A stretch of 64,000 nt of DNA from Rodentibacter haemolyticus (GCF_015356115.1 NZ_CP063056.1:2432735-2496734); one strand, 5' to 3'. Shown: positions 41,856-50,796, counted from the first letter of the stretch. Numbers and translations: made by a program. The notes: generated by a model not told the origin, from the sequence alone.

Positions 41856-43142
41856 TTATAGAATTTTTTGAGCTTGTTTTTTTAACCCGACTAAAATCGG
41901 TTCACTAACTTCATTTGGTAGGTGAGAAATTGCAATGAGATCAATTTTCGGCAAACAAGTCAAAATTTCTTGAAGAATATCTTCAACGACAGTTTTAGAC
42001 AAACCGACTAATTTAGCGGTAGCAAAAATATGACGAAGTTGAATTTTATCCCACAAATAGTGTTTATTTTCGCCATACCAAGCCATTGCCATTTTGACTT
42101 TTTGCTTGGCTAATCCCTGAGCTTTAATCAAAGGGTAAGCGGATATGACATCATAAAATGGTGTCAAACGATAATGCCCTTTGGGCTCTAAAAAAATACT
42201 AAAATTTTTAGCATGTCCATCAATAGCACAAAGTAACCAAAAGACAATTTGTGCTTTAAAGAATTGTTTTCTATCTTCATTCGGATTTGCTGAACCATTT
42301 AATAATTGCATAATTTGTAAAATGCCGGGACCGCCATCACTTTCATATTTTCTGGCTGGGGCTGTATTTAATGCTTGGCACATATCTTCTTGTGGCAATC
42401 GAATGAGCCATTTTCTATCTTCAGACCATCGGCGATCAAAACGTTCGACAATTAACGTTTTAATTTCCCCAAAATGTTCAATAGCGGAAAAAGGGACTTT
42501 TAATCCGAGAACTTGCATAATTCTTAAACAAAGCCATTCATTTTCACAACTGTTGGAAAGATCGAGTTGATTTTGAGCGACCATTCCTATCGGTAATTTA
42601 AAAATATGGCTGGTTGGGGTGGTATATAAAGGGCGCATCCATTGCCCGTTATAGTTCAGTAAAGCGGTTTTTTCCTGTGCACCGGCAATGGATATACGAA
42701 AGTTTTCTTCCTGCTCCATTCCAAGTGGAAAAGTGCGGTAGTTTTTTAGTGTGTTTTCAATTTCAAATTCAGACAATGGTTCAGCATACACTGTTTTTAC
42801 AAAATCTGTGTTGTGCTGATAAAGCTGTATTGCGCCGACACAGTCTTGCCCAATTGCGGACAGCAAATCAAAAGGTGTTTTCGTATTGGTTTGAAAACGC
42901 TGTTGAATACGAGAACGAATGTGTTCGTTATCAGGTAATAAATTATCAAAAAAATTATATACTTCATCACCACGATAAATTTTTGATGAAAGCGGCAATG
43001 AAAGCGAAATGGGGCGGGATCGGACAGACGAAAGCCATTTTTCGGCATATTGAAATTCTGTAGCCCCATTTTTTAAACGTCGCCACCAACCAACTAAAAT
43101 ACCATTCATTGCAACATTAAGTATTGAATTATCCATCACCAA
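41856..43142 (-). CDS. hipA: HipA-family serine/threonine kinase toxin
   Basis: A 428-residue HipA. The N-terminal subdomain has FFDNLLPDNEHIRSRIQQRF. The ATP loop is SIAGAQEKTALL, the catalytic Asp/Asn are in LLCAIDGHAKNFSIF, and LTPFYDVISAYP follows. HipA proteins phosphorylate glutamyl-tRNA synthetase or related targets and induce growth arrest. All kinase motifs look intact. It overlaps hipB by 7 bp, with hipB first, as in E. coli. The start could be Met1 or Met3. Confidence 0.92.
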   Translation of the reverse strand: MVMDNSILNVAMNGILVGWWRRLKNGATEFQYAEKWLSSVRSRPISLSLPLSSKIYRGDEVYNFFDNLLPDNEHIRSRIQQRFQTNTKTPFDLLSAIGQDCVGAIQLYQHNTDFVKTVYAEPLSEFEIENTLKNYRTFPLGMEQEENFRISIAGAQEKTALLNYNGQWMRPLYTTPTSHIFKLPIGMVAQNQLDLSNSCENEWLCLRIMQVLGLKVPFSAIEHFGEIKTLIVERFDRRWSEDRKWLIRLPQEDMCQALNTAPARKYESDGGPGILQIMQLLNGSANPNEDRKQFFKAQIVFWLLCAIDGHAKNFSIFLEPKGHYRLTPFYDVISAYPLIKAQGLAKQKVKMAMAWYGENKHYLWDKIQLRHIFATAKLVGLSKTVVEDILQEILTCLPKIDLIAISHLPNEVSEPILVGLKKQAQKIL

Positions 43143-43438
43143 ATTTCTCCGTCATCATCACTGTTATAAGTTGCACTTGGTTCTTCAATAAGATTGTGGC
43201 TACTTGGGGAAGAATGTTTTGTTAATGTAGGACGAGGTTGAACAACTAATTCTAATTCTAATGCAGCAAGAATTTTGAACAACGTTTCAATTTTTGTACT
43301 TTCCGGTGTATTTTCAAAATTTGAGACTGTCGCTTGCTTGATTCCGACCTGCTTAGCGATGTCTGTTTGTGATATGTTATCTTTATAGCGAAATTCACGA
43401 ATAACGTGAGAAAGCATTTTGGGGCTTGTAACGATCAT
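43136..43438 (-). CDS. hipB: HipB-family antitoxin / repressor
   Basis: A 100-residue XRE-type helix-turn-helix protein. The HTH is in DNISQTDIAKQVGIKQATVS followed by NFENTPESTKIETLFKIL. The C-terminal tail is acidic (YNSDDDGEIW), ending in Trp as in E. coli HipB, where the tail contacts HipA. A strong GGGAGG ribosome site precedes the ATG. Four palindromic operators lie directly upstream, consistent with autoregulation. Confidence 0.92.
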   Translation of the reverse strand: MIVTSPKMLSHVIREFRYKDNISQTDIAKQVGIKQATVSNFENTPESTKIETLFKILAALELELVVQPRPTLTKHSSPSSHNLIEEPSATYNSDDDGEIW

Positions 43439-43442
43439 ATTT

Positions 43443-43544
43443 TATCCTCCCTGAGGTATATTCGATATATTATACCTCTTGAAGGATAAATCAAGAAATA
43501 TCCTTTTAATGGGATAATATAATATTTATACCTCTAACGGGATA
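43443..43544 (-). promoter_or_regulatory. Four HipB operators at exact 28-bp spacing
   Basis: 18-bp sites start at 43443 (TATCCTCCCTGAGGTATA), 43471 (TATACCTCTTGAAGGATA), 43499 (TATCCTTTTAATGGGATA) and 43527 (TATACCTCTAACGGGATA). The third matches the E. coli HipB operator TATCC-N8-GGATA exactly. The minus-strand -10 TATAAT (43474-43469) overlaps the second site. Confidence 0.88.
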
Positions 43545-43570
43545 AAAAAGCCACCTCAAAGATGGCTTTT
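43545..43570 (-). terminator. Terminator of azoR
   Basis: AAAAGCCA (43546-43553) pairs with TGGCTTTT (43563-43570). On the minus strand it runs into a T tract. It lies 12 bp after the azoR stop and upstream of the hipB operators. Confidence 0.7.
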
Positions 43571-43582
43571 AAGAAGAAAATA

Positions 43583-44167
43583 TTAAAGTGCGGTCAAAAT
43601 ATCGTTAATTTTTACTTTTGCGGAATGTAATGCTTTTTCTACAGATTCTGCGCCGAGTCCAACGCCTTGTGCATACACAAATTTTACATCGGTAATACCC
43701 ACAAAGCCTAAAATCGCCTTCATATATTGCGTGACAAGATTCTCCTCATCATATAATCCGCCAAATGCACATAATACAATGGCTTTTTTCTCTTTCAGTA
43801 AACCTTCGGGACCATTTGCAGTATATTGGAAAGTGACTCGAGGACGGGCAATAAAATCAAAATAGCTTTTTAATTGGGTTGGAATACTTAGGTTATACAT
43901 TGGTGCGCCAATGACAATCGTGTCAGCATTTTTTAGTTCCGCTACCAATTCATCGGAAAGTGTGAGAAGTTGTCTTTCTTCTTCTGTTTGCGGCTCGCCA
44001 CGAACGGCAACTGCAGCTGTTATATCAAAGTGAGGAAGTGGATTTTGGGCTAAGTCACGAACAATGATTTTGTCGCTTTGCAATTTTTCAACGACATAAT
44101 CAACCAATTTATTGCTTTGTGAATTTTCTGCCAAAATGCTTGATTTTAAAATTAATACATTACTCAT
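43583..44167 (-). CDS. azoR: FMN-dependent NADH azoreductase
   Basis: A 194-residue flavodoxin-like quinone/azo reductase. The FMN-binding N-terminus is LILKSSILAENSQSNKLVDY. The isoalloxazine loop is IVIGAPMYNLSIPTQLKSYF, followed by DFIARPRVTFQYTANGPEGL and CAFGGLYDE, all typical of AzoR/AcpD. It is monocistronic between hipBA and thrS; an uptake core overlaps its 3' end. Confidence 0.93.
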   Translation of the reverse strand: MSNVLILKSSILAENSQSNKLVDYVVEKLQSDKIIVRDLAQNPLPHFDITAAVAVRGEPQTEEERQLLTLSDELVAELKNADTIVIGAPMYNLSIPTQLKSYFDFIARPRVTFQYTANGPEGLLKEKKAIVLCAFGGLYDEENLVTQYMKAILGFVGITDVKFVYAQGVGLGAESVEKALHSAKVKINDILTAL

Positions 44168-44288
44168 AATTTTCCTTTCTTAAAACAATGTAAAAGTGCG
44201 GGTATTCTACGGTTTATTTTGGCAGGATAAAGTAGAAAAAGAGAAAAACATTATTTCCTTTTAAGAAAAGATTGGCTTTGTTTTCTAT

Positions 44289-44317
44289 TTAACAAGTACC
44301 TAAGAAAATGATAAAAT
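44289..44317 (+). promoter_or_regulatory. Promoter of thrS
   Basis: TTAACA (44289-44294) and an extended -10 TGA-TAAAAT (44309-44317) are separated by 17 bp. The ~115-nt leader to thrS includes CACCTTTCGTATGGGTGACC (44401-44420), a potential small hairpin close to the ribosome site. Confidence 0.6.
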
Positions 44318-44438
44318 CCGCGACCGCGCTTTTGCTCATTCAATGGTAGGAATGAAGCCAAGTGCGGTTATTTTTTACAGAATTTTGAAACGAACATGTC
44401 ACCTTTCGTATGGGTGACCACTGTATTAAGGAAACATT

Positions 44439-46370
44439 ATGCCAATTATTACTTTACCTGACGGTTCTCAACGTCAGTTTGATCGCCCTGTTTCGGTGCT
44501 TGAAGTTGCACAAGATATTGGTGCGGGACTTGCTAAAGCCACTATTGCCGGTCGTGTAAACGGCGAACGTCGTGATGCTTGCGATATCATTGATCAAGAT
44601 GCAACCCTTGAAATTATTACCGCAAAAGACGAGGACGGTTTAGAAATCATTCGCCATTCCTGTGCTCATTTACTCGGTCACGCGATAAAACAATTATTCC
44701 CGACCGTGAAAATGGCAATCGGTCCAACGATTGAAAACGGCTTTTATTATGACGTGGATTTAGATCGCTCCTTAACTCAAGAAGATTTAGATGCGATAGA
44801 AAAACGTATGTTGGAATTGGCAAAAACCAACTATGATGTTGTGAAAAAACGTGTCAGCTGGCAAGAAGCACGTGACACTTTTGAAAAGCGTGGCGAGCCG
44901 TATAAAATGGCGATTTTAGATGAAAATATTGAGCGAACCGCCACGCCTGCGTTATATCATCACGAAGAATATATTGATATGTGTCGTGGCCCTCACGTAC
45001 CGAATATGCGTTTCTGTCATCATTTTAAATTACAAAAAGTGGCAGGCGCATACTGGCGTGGCGACAGCAAAAATAAAATGTTACAACGTATCTACGGTAC
45101 GGCTTGGGCGGATAAAAAACAATTAGCGGAATACTTAACCCGTTTAGAAGAAGCGGCAAAACGTGACCACCGCCGTATCGGTAAAGCATTAGATTTATAC
45201 CATATGCAAGAAGAAGCGCCGGGTATGGTGTTCTGGCACAATGATGGCTGGACGATTTTCCGTGAACTTGAAACTTTCGTGCGTACCAAATTAAAAGAGT
45301 ACGATTATCAAGAAGTGAAAGGTCCGTTTATGATGGACAGAGTGCTTTGGGAGCGTACCGGTCACTGGCAAAACTATGCGGATTTAATGTTCACGACTCA
45401 ATCTGAAAACCGTGAATATGCAATCAAACCGATGAACTGCCCGGGTCACGTACAAATCTTTAACCAAGGTTTAAAATCATACCGTGATTTACCAATCCGT
45501 ATGGCGGAATTCGGTTCGTGCCACCGTAACGAACCGTCTGGTTCATTGCACGGCTTAATGCGTGTACGTGGTTTTACGCAAGATGATGCGCATATTTTCT
45601 GTACGGAAGATCAAATTGAAAGCGAAGTAACCAGCTGTATAAAAATGGTTTATGACATTTACAGCACTTTCGGTTTCACCGATATTTATGTGAAACTTTC
45701 AACCCGCCCTGAAAATCGTATTGGTGAAGATGCGATGTGGGATCGTGCAGAAGCCGGCTTAGCCGCCGCATTAGCTCATAACGGGCTTGAATATGAAATT
45801 CAAGAAGGCGAAGGCGCTTTCTATGGGCCAAAAATTGAGTTTGCATTACGTGATAGCTTAGGTCGTGAATGGCAATGCGGTACAGTTCAATTAGACTTTG
45901 CATTACCTGGACGGCTGGATGCAACTTATGTGGCGGAAGATAATGCGCGTAAAACCCCTGTGATGATTCACCGTGCGATTTTAGGATCAATTGAGCGTTT
46001 CATTGGTATTATTACCGAAGAATATGCCGGTTTCTTCCCTGCATGGTTGGCACCGACCCAAGCGGTTGTGATGAACATCACCGATAGCCAAGCCGATTAT
46101 GTGCAACAAGTCGTGAAAACCTTATCTAACGCGGGCTTACGGGTGAAAGCGGATCTTCGTAATGAAAAGGTCGGCTTTAAAATCCGTGAACATACGTTAC
46201 GTCGTGTTCCATATATGCTTGTTTGTGGCGATAAAGAAATTGCTGAGGGCAAAGTGGCAATACGTACCCGTAAAGGTGCTGATTTAGGTACATTCACTGT
46301 AGAAGAATTTGCGGAAGTACTGAAAAAACAAGTGAGAAACCGTGAATTAAAATTGTTGAACGAAGAATAA
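44439..46370 (+). CDS. thrS: Threonyl-tRNA synthetase
   Basis: A 643-residue class II synthetase. The N-terminal TGS domain spans about 1-62 (MPIITLPDGSQRQFDRPVSV). The editing domain has HSCAHLLGHAIKQLFPTVKM. The zinc-binding catalytic core has NCPGHVQIFNQGLKSYRDLP, MAEFGSCHRNEPSGSLHGLM and RGFTQDDAHIFC. The C-terminal anticodon-binding domain starts near 540. In many gammaproteobacteria infC follows thrS; here ygiW follows instead, beyond a terminator. Confidence 0.98.
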   Translation: MPIITLPDGSQRQFDRPVSVLEVAQDIGAGLAKATIAGRVNGERRDACDIIDQDATLEIITAKDEDGLEIIRHSCAHLLGHAIKQLFPTVKMAIGPTIENGFYYDVDLDRSLTQEDLDAIEKRMLELAKTNYDVVKKRVSWQEARDTFEKRGEPYKMAILDENIERTATPALYHHEEYIDMCRGPHVPNMRFCHHFKLQKVAGAYWRGDSKNKMLQRIYGTAWADKKQLAEYLTRLEEAAKRDHRRIGKALDLYHMQEEAPGMVFWHNDGWTIFRELETFVRTKLKEYDYQEVKGPFMMDRVLWERTGHWQNYADLMFTTQSENREYAIKPMNCPGHVQIFNQGLKSYRDLPIRMAEFGSCHRNEPSGSLHGLMRVRGFTQDDAHIFCTEDQIESEVTSCIKMVYDIYSTFGFTDIYVKLSTRPENRIGEDAMWDRAEAGLAAALAHNGLEYEIQEGEGAFYGPKIEFALRDSLGREWQCGTVQLDFALPGRLDATYVAEDNARKTPVMIHRAILGSIERFIGIITEEYAGFFPAWLAPTQAVVMNITDSQADYVQQVVKTLSNAGLRVKADLRNEKVGFKIREHTLRRVPYMLVCGDKEIAEGKVAIRTRKGADLGTFTVEEFAEVLKKQVRNRELKLLNEE

Positions 46371-46411
46371 AAAATGCGTTCAAAACGACCGCACTTTATG
46401 CGGTATGAAAT

Positions 46412-46443
46412 AAAAGGCCGGGTAAAATCTTGGCCTTTTTTAT
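46412..46443 (+). terminator. Terminator of thrS
   Basis: AAAAGGCC (46412-46419) pairs with GGCCTTTT (46432-46439) and is followed by TTT. An uptake core at 46389 lies between the stop and the stem. Confidence 0.82.
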
Positions 46444-46467
46444 AAATTTTAAGAAAATTTAGTTTTG

Positions 46468-46483
46468 CTTAACTTTTCCTTAA
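46468..46483 (+). promoter_or_regulatory. QseB-type direct repeat upstream of ygiW-qseBC
   Basis: CTTAA-CTTTTC-CTTAA is a perfect CTTAA-N6-CTTAA direct repeat, the motif reported for QseB binding upstream of ygiW-qseBC in Aggregatibacter. It lies 83 bp before the ygiW ATG, suggesting autoregulation. Confidence 0.65.
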
Positions 46484-46565
46484 GATTTATGTTGTTTAAT
46501 ATATTTCAACAAAGCAGCCATGCTTTGAAATATTTAACTTAACTATCATTGAAGAGGAAAACTTT

Positions 46566-46937
46566 ATGAAAAAATTAACATTAGCAGCACTTTTAGCTAT
46601 CGCAACTTCAACCGCATTTGCCGGGTTCAATAGCAATACCAATAACGCACAAGGTGGGTTCCAACAAGTTACGGCACGGCCTATAAGTGTAAAACAAGCG
46701 CTTTCTGCAAAAGATAATAGCATTGTGACATTAGTGGGTAATATTACTCAACAAATAGATGATGACGAATATCTTTTTAATGATGGAACTGCAAACATTA
46801 AAATTGAAGTTAAAAACCGTGTATGGAACGGATTAAATGTGGGACCGCAAGATAAAATTCGTATCACCGGCAAACTTGATAATGAAGCTTTTGAAAAAGC
46901 AGAAGTTGAAGTGTTCAGCGTAGAGAAAGCAAATTAA
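46566..46937 (+). CDS. ygiW: YgiW/BOF-family periplasmic stress protein
   Basis: A 123-residue secreted protein with a signal peptide (MKKLTLAALLAIATSTAFA, cut after AFA) and a bacterial OB-fold domain: VTLVGNITQQIDDDEYLFND, IKIEVKNRVWNGLNVGPQDK and IRITGKLDNE. In Pasteurellaceae and enterics it is cotranscribed with qseBC (59-bp gap here). GAGGA lies before the ATG. It is implicated in stress resistance; molecular role unclear. Confidence 0.92.
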   Translation: MKKLTLAALLAIATSTAFAGFNSNTNNAQGGFQQVTARPISVKQALSAKDNSIVTLVGNITQQIDDDEYLFNDGTANIKIEVKNRVWNGLNVGPQDKIRITGKLDNEAFEKAEVEVFSVEKAN

Positions 46938-46996
46938 TAATTCAAAAATGGTGAGCATTTCGCTCGCCATTTTGTTTTAAAAGTGCGGTTAAATTT

Positions 46997-47665
46997 ATGC
47001 GAATTTTATTAATTGAAGACGATATATTAATCGGTAACGGTTTACAAATAGGGTTATCTAAATTCGGGTTTGCCGTGGATTGGTTTAAAGATGGAAAAAC
47101 CGGATTGAATGCGCTTGATTCCGTATCTTACGATGCAGTAGTGCTTGATCTTACTTTACCTCAAATGGATGGTTTGGCCGTATTACAACAATGGCGTGCA
47201 AATAATCAAACTACACCGGTGCTCATTTTGACAGCAAGAGGGAGTTTAGATGAGCGGGTAGAAGGGTTGCAAAGCGGAGCGGATGATTATTTGTGTAAGC
47301 CTTTTGCTTTGGCAGAAGTCGTGGCGCGTTTACAAGCATTGATTAGACGTAGTCACGGTCATTCATCTGCCGTTATTGAGCATTTAGGTGTGCAATTAGA
47401 TCCTAATCAACGTATCGTCAAACAGCATTCTGAAGTTATTTCGTTAACAAGCCGAGAGTATAAACTTTTAGAGCTTTTTATGTTGAACAAAACTCGCGTT
47501 CTTTCCCGTTTAACCATTGAAGAAAAGTTATCCACCTGGGAGGAGGAAATCAGCACAACGGCACTGGATGTTCATATTTATAATTTACGTAAAAAATTGG
47601 GAAAACATTTTATCCGTACTGTTCATGGTGTGGGTTATGCTTTAGGGCAAGATTGTGATAAATAA
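46997..47665 (+). CDS. qseB: Response regulator QseB
   Basis: A 222-residue OmpR-family regulator. The receiver domain has the acidic pair in LLIEDDILIGNG, the phospho-acceptor Asp51 in VVLDLTLPQMDG, and the Lys in ADDYLCKPFALAEVVARL. The winged helix follows, with SLTSREYKLLELFMLN and DVHIYNLRKKLGKHFIRTVH. The upstream 59 bp contains an uptake core and little Shine-Dalgarno. It overlaps qseC by 11 bp. Confidence 0.95.
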   Translation: MRILLIEDDILIGNGLQIGLSKFGFAVDWFKDGKTGLNALDSVSYDAVVLDLTLPQMDGLAVLQQWRANNQTTPVLILTARGSLDERVEGLQSGADDYLCKPFALAEVVARLQALIRRSHGHSSAVIEHLGVQLDPNQRIVKQHSEVISLTSREYKLLELFMLNKTRVLSRLTIEEKLSTWEEEISTTALDVHIYNLRKKLGKHFIRTVHGVGYALGQDCDK

Positions 47666-49007
47666 AAGTCTTAAATTTCGTTTAATAAGTGGGCTGTTTT
47701 TAACCGCATTTATCGTTTGGCTAATTGCAACCATTGTCGCTTGGCTAGAGGTTCGCAAAGAAGCGAATGATGTTTTCGATGCCCAACAAATATTGTTTGC
47801 CGAACGCCTTGCAACCTCGGATTTACGAAATATTTTATTAGATAATACCGAATTTTATCGTGGCGGTTTTAAACCGTTAAAACGCCATTATGACGATGAT
47901 GCCCTTGCTTTTGCGATATTCTCAAATACGGGAAAACGCCTCTTAACGGACGGTGGTAACGGCGATAATTTTATTTTTGATGATAAAGTCGGGTTTAGTT
48001 CTGGTTATATGGAAAATGATAATGATGAATGGCGAATTTATTGGCTTCCCGTTGCAAATGGTGAACTGCGTATTGCCGTTGGACAAGAGGTTGAATTTCG
48101 CGAAGAGCTTGTTAATGAAATGGTATTTGGGCAAACGGTTATTTGGTTTGCCAGTCTGCCAGTTTTATTTGCTGTTGTTTTTTTCTTAATTCATAAAACT
48201 TTAAAACCGGTTAATCACTTAAGCCGTGAAGTATCGCTGCGTGAATCGGATGATTTTTCGTTACTGGATACCTCAAATGTGCCAACGGAAATTTTACCTT
48301 TGGTGAAAAATTTGAATCAATTTTTTGACCGCACTTCAACGATGTTACAAAGAGAGCGTCGCTTTACCTCTGATGCGGCGCACGAATTACGTAGTCCCTT
48401 GGCGGCGTTACGTATTCAAAGCGAAATCGCACAACTTGCCGGTGATGATAAAACAATGCGAGATCGGGCACTTTCTCATCTTACCCAAGGGATTGATCGT
48501 GCAAGCCTGCTTATTGAGCAACTTTTGACCTTATCTCGATTAGATAATTTAAAAGCACTTAGCGATTTACAGCCTATTAAATGGGAAGAAATTATTTCCT
48601 CTTTAATTAGCGAGCTTTATTTTAACGCACAAAAACGCAATATTGAGTTATCCTTTGAAAAACAAAGTATTCCTCAAAGCCGAAACGGACAACCTATTCT
48701 TATTGCTCAAATGTTGCGAAATTTAATCGATAACGGCATAAAATATTGTCGTAAAGGGGCAGCAATAAAAATTATTTTATCTAAATATTCCGTTATTGTT
48801 GAAGACAACGGCGGTGGTGTTGCCACCGGATTACTGGCACAATTGGGGCAACGCTTTTATCGCCCCGCCGGGCAAAATGAAAAGGGGAGCGGTTTGGGGC
48901 TATCTATCGTATTTAGAATTGCAGAATTACATCACTATAAAGTGCGGTTAGAAAATGTGGTAGATTCCGGGAATATTATCGGATTTAGGGCAACCGTCTT
49001 GTTATAA
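47655..49007 (+). CDS. qseC: Sensor histidine kinase QseC
   Basis: A 450-residue membrane kinase. TM1 is about residues 9-30 (RLISGLFLTAFIVWLIATIV), followed by a periplasmic domain, then TM2 near 160-180 (WFASLPVLFAVVFFLIH), HAMP, the H-box AAHELRSPLAALRIQSEIAQ, the N-box LRNLIDNGIKYC and the G-boxes DNGGGV and GSGLGLSIV. The start is GTG at 47655, inside the end of qseB, supported by the coupled overlap and lack of a better in-frame start. Confidence 0.95.
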   Translation: MINKSLKFRLISGLFLTAFIVWLIATIVAWLEVRKEANDVFDAQQILFAERLATSDLRNILLDNTEFYRGGFKPLKRHYDDDALAFAIFSNTGKRLLTDGGNGDNFIFDDKVGFSSGYMENDNDEWRIYWLPVANGELRIAVGQEVEFREELVNEMVFGQTVIWFASLPVLFAVVFFLIHKTLKPVNHLSREVSLRESDDFSLLDTSNVPTEILPLVKNLNQFFDRTSTMLQRERRFTSDAAHELRSPLAALRIQSEIAQLAGDDKTMRDRALSHLTQGIDRASLLIEQLLTLSRLDNLKALSDLQPIKWEEIISSLISELYFNAQKRNIELSFEKQSIPQSRNGQPILIAQMLRNLIDNGIKYCRKGAAIKIILSKYSVIVEDNGGGVATGLLAQLGQRFYRPAGQNEKGSGLGLSIVFRIAELHHYKVRLENVVDSGNIIGFRATVLL

Positions 49008-49054
49008 CAAGAGGTGAAATAATCTGTTCCCAAAAAGTTAGACGGATTTAATTC

Positions 49055-49089
49055 AAGGACTAAGTTCTGTACAGGGCTTAGTCCTTTTT
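49055..49089 (+). terminator. Terminator of ygiW-qseBC
   Basis: AAGGACTAAG (49055-49064) pairs with CTTAGTCCTT (49077-49086), followed by TTT, in the convergent gap before the next gene. Confidence 0.82.
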
Positions 49090-49093
49090 GAAA

Positions 49094-49657
49094 TCACAGT
49101 ATATTGGCTTCAAGCTCCAGTACTCCCGGTTCTATTTTAATGCCTTTGGCAAATTTCTTGATTAAAACATCTCTCACATTGGAATCATCAAGCGTGTAAA
49201 CAGGCACGGTAGAAAGCAATGCTGCGATACTTTGGCTTAAAAACGGCATCGCAATCTGTAATTGTTCCATATATTCGTTTGGCTCGCCGGACCAGCGTAA
49301 AATACGTAAGTCGCGCAAATAAACCGCCCCTTTTTCCGGATCGTAATAAGGGATTGTGTCAAAAGTAAGATTTAATTTAGTTGAAAATTGTTTGCTTCCA
49401 AGTTTAAATAAGCCTTCAGCAATACCGTTTATTTCAACCCGTTTTTCTGTTGTTCGTCCAATTTTCGTACTAAGATCTTTTAGTTGATAGTCTAATGAGA
49501 ATAACCCCGGAAAACTCAATTTATCCTGAATTATTCCTTTTTCTGCTAGGTATTGATTAATTTGGCTTTCATTAATATTAAAAGGTGATGCTTCGGCGGT
49601 AGAAAAAACAGAAAAGCCTAACAATAGGGTAAAAAATAACGTATTTCGCTTTTTCAT
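49094..49657 (-). CDS. DUF1439 (YceB-like) secreted protein
   Basis: A 187-residue protein with an N-terminal signal peptide (KKRNTLFFTLLLGFSVFSTA, cut near AEA). The mature domain has FNINESQINQYLAEKGI, LNLTFDTIPYYDPEKGAVYL and LSTVPVYTLDDSN, as in DUF1439/YceB proteins. E. coli YceB is a lipoprotein; here no lipobox cysteine follows the signal, so it is probably periplasmic rather than lipid-anchored. Role unknown, possibly envelope lipid or polymer binding. It is transcribed alone. Confidence 0.8.
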   Translation of the reverse strand: MKKRNTLFFTLLLGFSVFSTAEASPFNINESQINQYLAEKGIIQDKLSFPGLFSLDYQLKDLSTKIGRTTEKRVEINGIAEGLFKLGSKQFSTKLNLTFDTIPYYDPEKGAVYLRDLRILRWSGEPNEYMEQLQIAMPFLSQSIAALLSTVPVYTLDDSNVRDVLIKKFAKGIKIEPGVLELEANIL

Positions 49658-49747
49658 AAAATTCCTATAAGTTGAAAGATGAAAATAAACCCGTAAAATA
49701 TGCGGTTTTATGAAACCTATACCACAAAATGAATAACTTGGAGTGAT

Positions 49748-50491
49748 ATGGCAACAGATTCTAGCATAAAACCTGAGTTTTTCGCTTATGTTGATCGTAT
49801 TTTAGAACAGCAAAAAGGAAAACGAGTTTACAAATTTAGCTATGGAGGAAAGGATTATTGGCTTAAACAACCGGAGAAACTTTCAGGTATTTGGCTACTT
49901 TTAAAACCTAAACCTAAAAAATCTTTTGCAAATGAATTACAGGTGCTTTTGGATTTAACTAAACAAAATGCGCCGATTCCTAATGTGATTTATTACGGCG
50001 ATAATTTCTTTGTGATGGAAGATGCCGGAAGCAGTATTTCGCAATGGGTTGATGATAAAACTTGTGATGAAGATAAAAAACTCACCATTCTTACGGATGC
50101 AAGTCTGGCGTTAATTGAATTACATCGTAAAGGATTGGAGCATGGACGTCCTGCGGTAAGAGATATTATTTGGAACGAGGGAAAGATTACTTTTCTGGAT
50201 TTTGAATCGCGTTCTAAAAATCAAAATAAAGATTGGTTAATTACCCGTGATATGTTATTTTTCTTTAACAGCTTATGCCGTGAAGATAGCGTTTCTGATA
50301 TGTTAATAAAAGAAACGGCGAATTATTATCAAGCGAATTGTAATCCTAAACATTGGAAAGTGATGATGAATTATCTGAATCGTTTTCGCTGGCTTTATTA
50401 TGTGCTGTTACCCTTTAAACCGGTGGCAAAAAAAGATTTAATCGGAATATATCGCTTATTTGAATTATTACATAACAAGGAAAAAGAATGA
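49748..50491 (+). CDS. Predicted lipopolysaccharide-kinase-like small kinase
   Basis: A 247-residue protein with an atypical protein-kinase fold. The N-lobe has VYKFSYGGKDYWLKQPEKLS with a candidate ATP-binding Lys. The catalytic region LEHGRPAVRDIIWNEG is followed by ITFLDFESRS (the DFE in place of DFG). This arrangement resembles WaaP/KdkA-type LPS core or Kdo kinases of Pasteurellaceae. It overlaps the next gene by 4 bp (ATGA). Substrate not determinable from sequence. Confidence 0.65.
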   Translation: MATDSSIKPEFFAYVDRILEQQKGKRVYKFSYGGKDYWLKQPEKLSGIWLLLKPKPKKSFANELQVLLDLTKQNAPIPNVIYYGDNFFVMEDAGSSISQWVDDKTCDEDKKLTILTDASLALIELHRKGLEHGRPAVRDIIWNEGKITFLDFESRSKNQNKDWLITRDMLFFFNSLCREDSVSDMLIKETANYYQANCNPKHWKVMMNYLNRFRWLYYVLLPFKPVAKKDLIGIYRLFELLHNKEKE

Positions 50492-50622
50492 AAAAAATGT
50501 TCTTCGTTTTAGCAATATCCGTATTATTGGGGGCGTGTTCTGTAAGTGGAGGGATAGGTGCCGGTGGCGGTAGTAATGGTGTAGGCGTCGGTTTAGGGAT
50601 TGGAACGGGGTTTGGCTTTTAA
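50488..50622 (+). CDS. Small glycine-rich lipoprotein
   Basis: A 44-codon gene beginning MKKMFFVLAISVLLGACS. The lipobox LLGAC places the lipid-modified cysteine at residue 17. The remaining 27 residues are almost only Gly, Ser, Val and Ile (GGIGAGGGSNGVGVGLGIG), ending in FGF. Strong AAGGAAAAAG precedes the ATG, which overlaps the upstream kinase stop (ATGA), so it is translationally coupled. Similar tiny Gly-rich lipoproteins exist in Pasteurellaceae; function unknown. Confidence 0.8.
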   Translation: MKKMFFVLAISVLLGACSVSGGIGAGGGSNGVGVGLGIGTGFGF

Positions 50623-50674
50623 ACGAAAAGTGCGGTCAAAAATCTTATTATTTTTTAGATTTTCAAGAAAATAC

Positions 50675-50702
50675 TTGATCTTTTAACTTAAATCACTATA
50701 AT
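50675..50702 (+). promoter_or_regulatory. Promoter of the initiator tRNA / rimP-nusA-infB unit
   Basis: TTGATC (50675-50680) and a perfect TATAAT (50697-50702) are separated by 16 bp, 17 bp before the mature tRNA 5' end. Confidence 0.65.
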
Positions 50703-50719
50703 GCACCCCATATTTCGGA

Positions 50720-50796
<77 letters not shown>

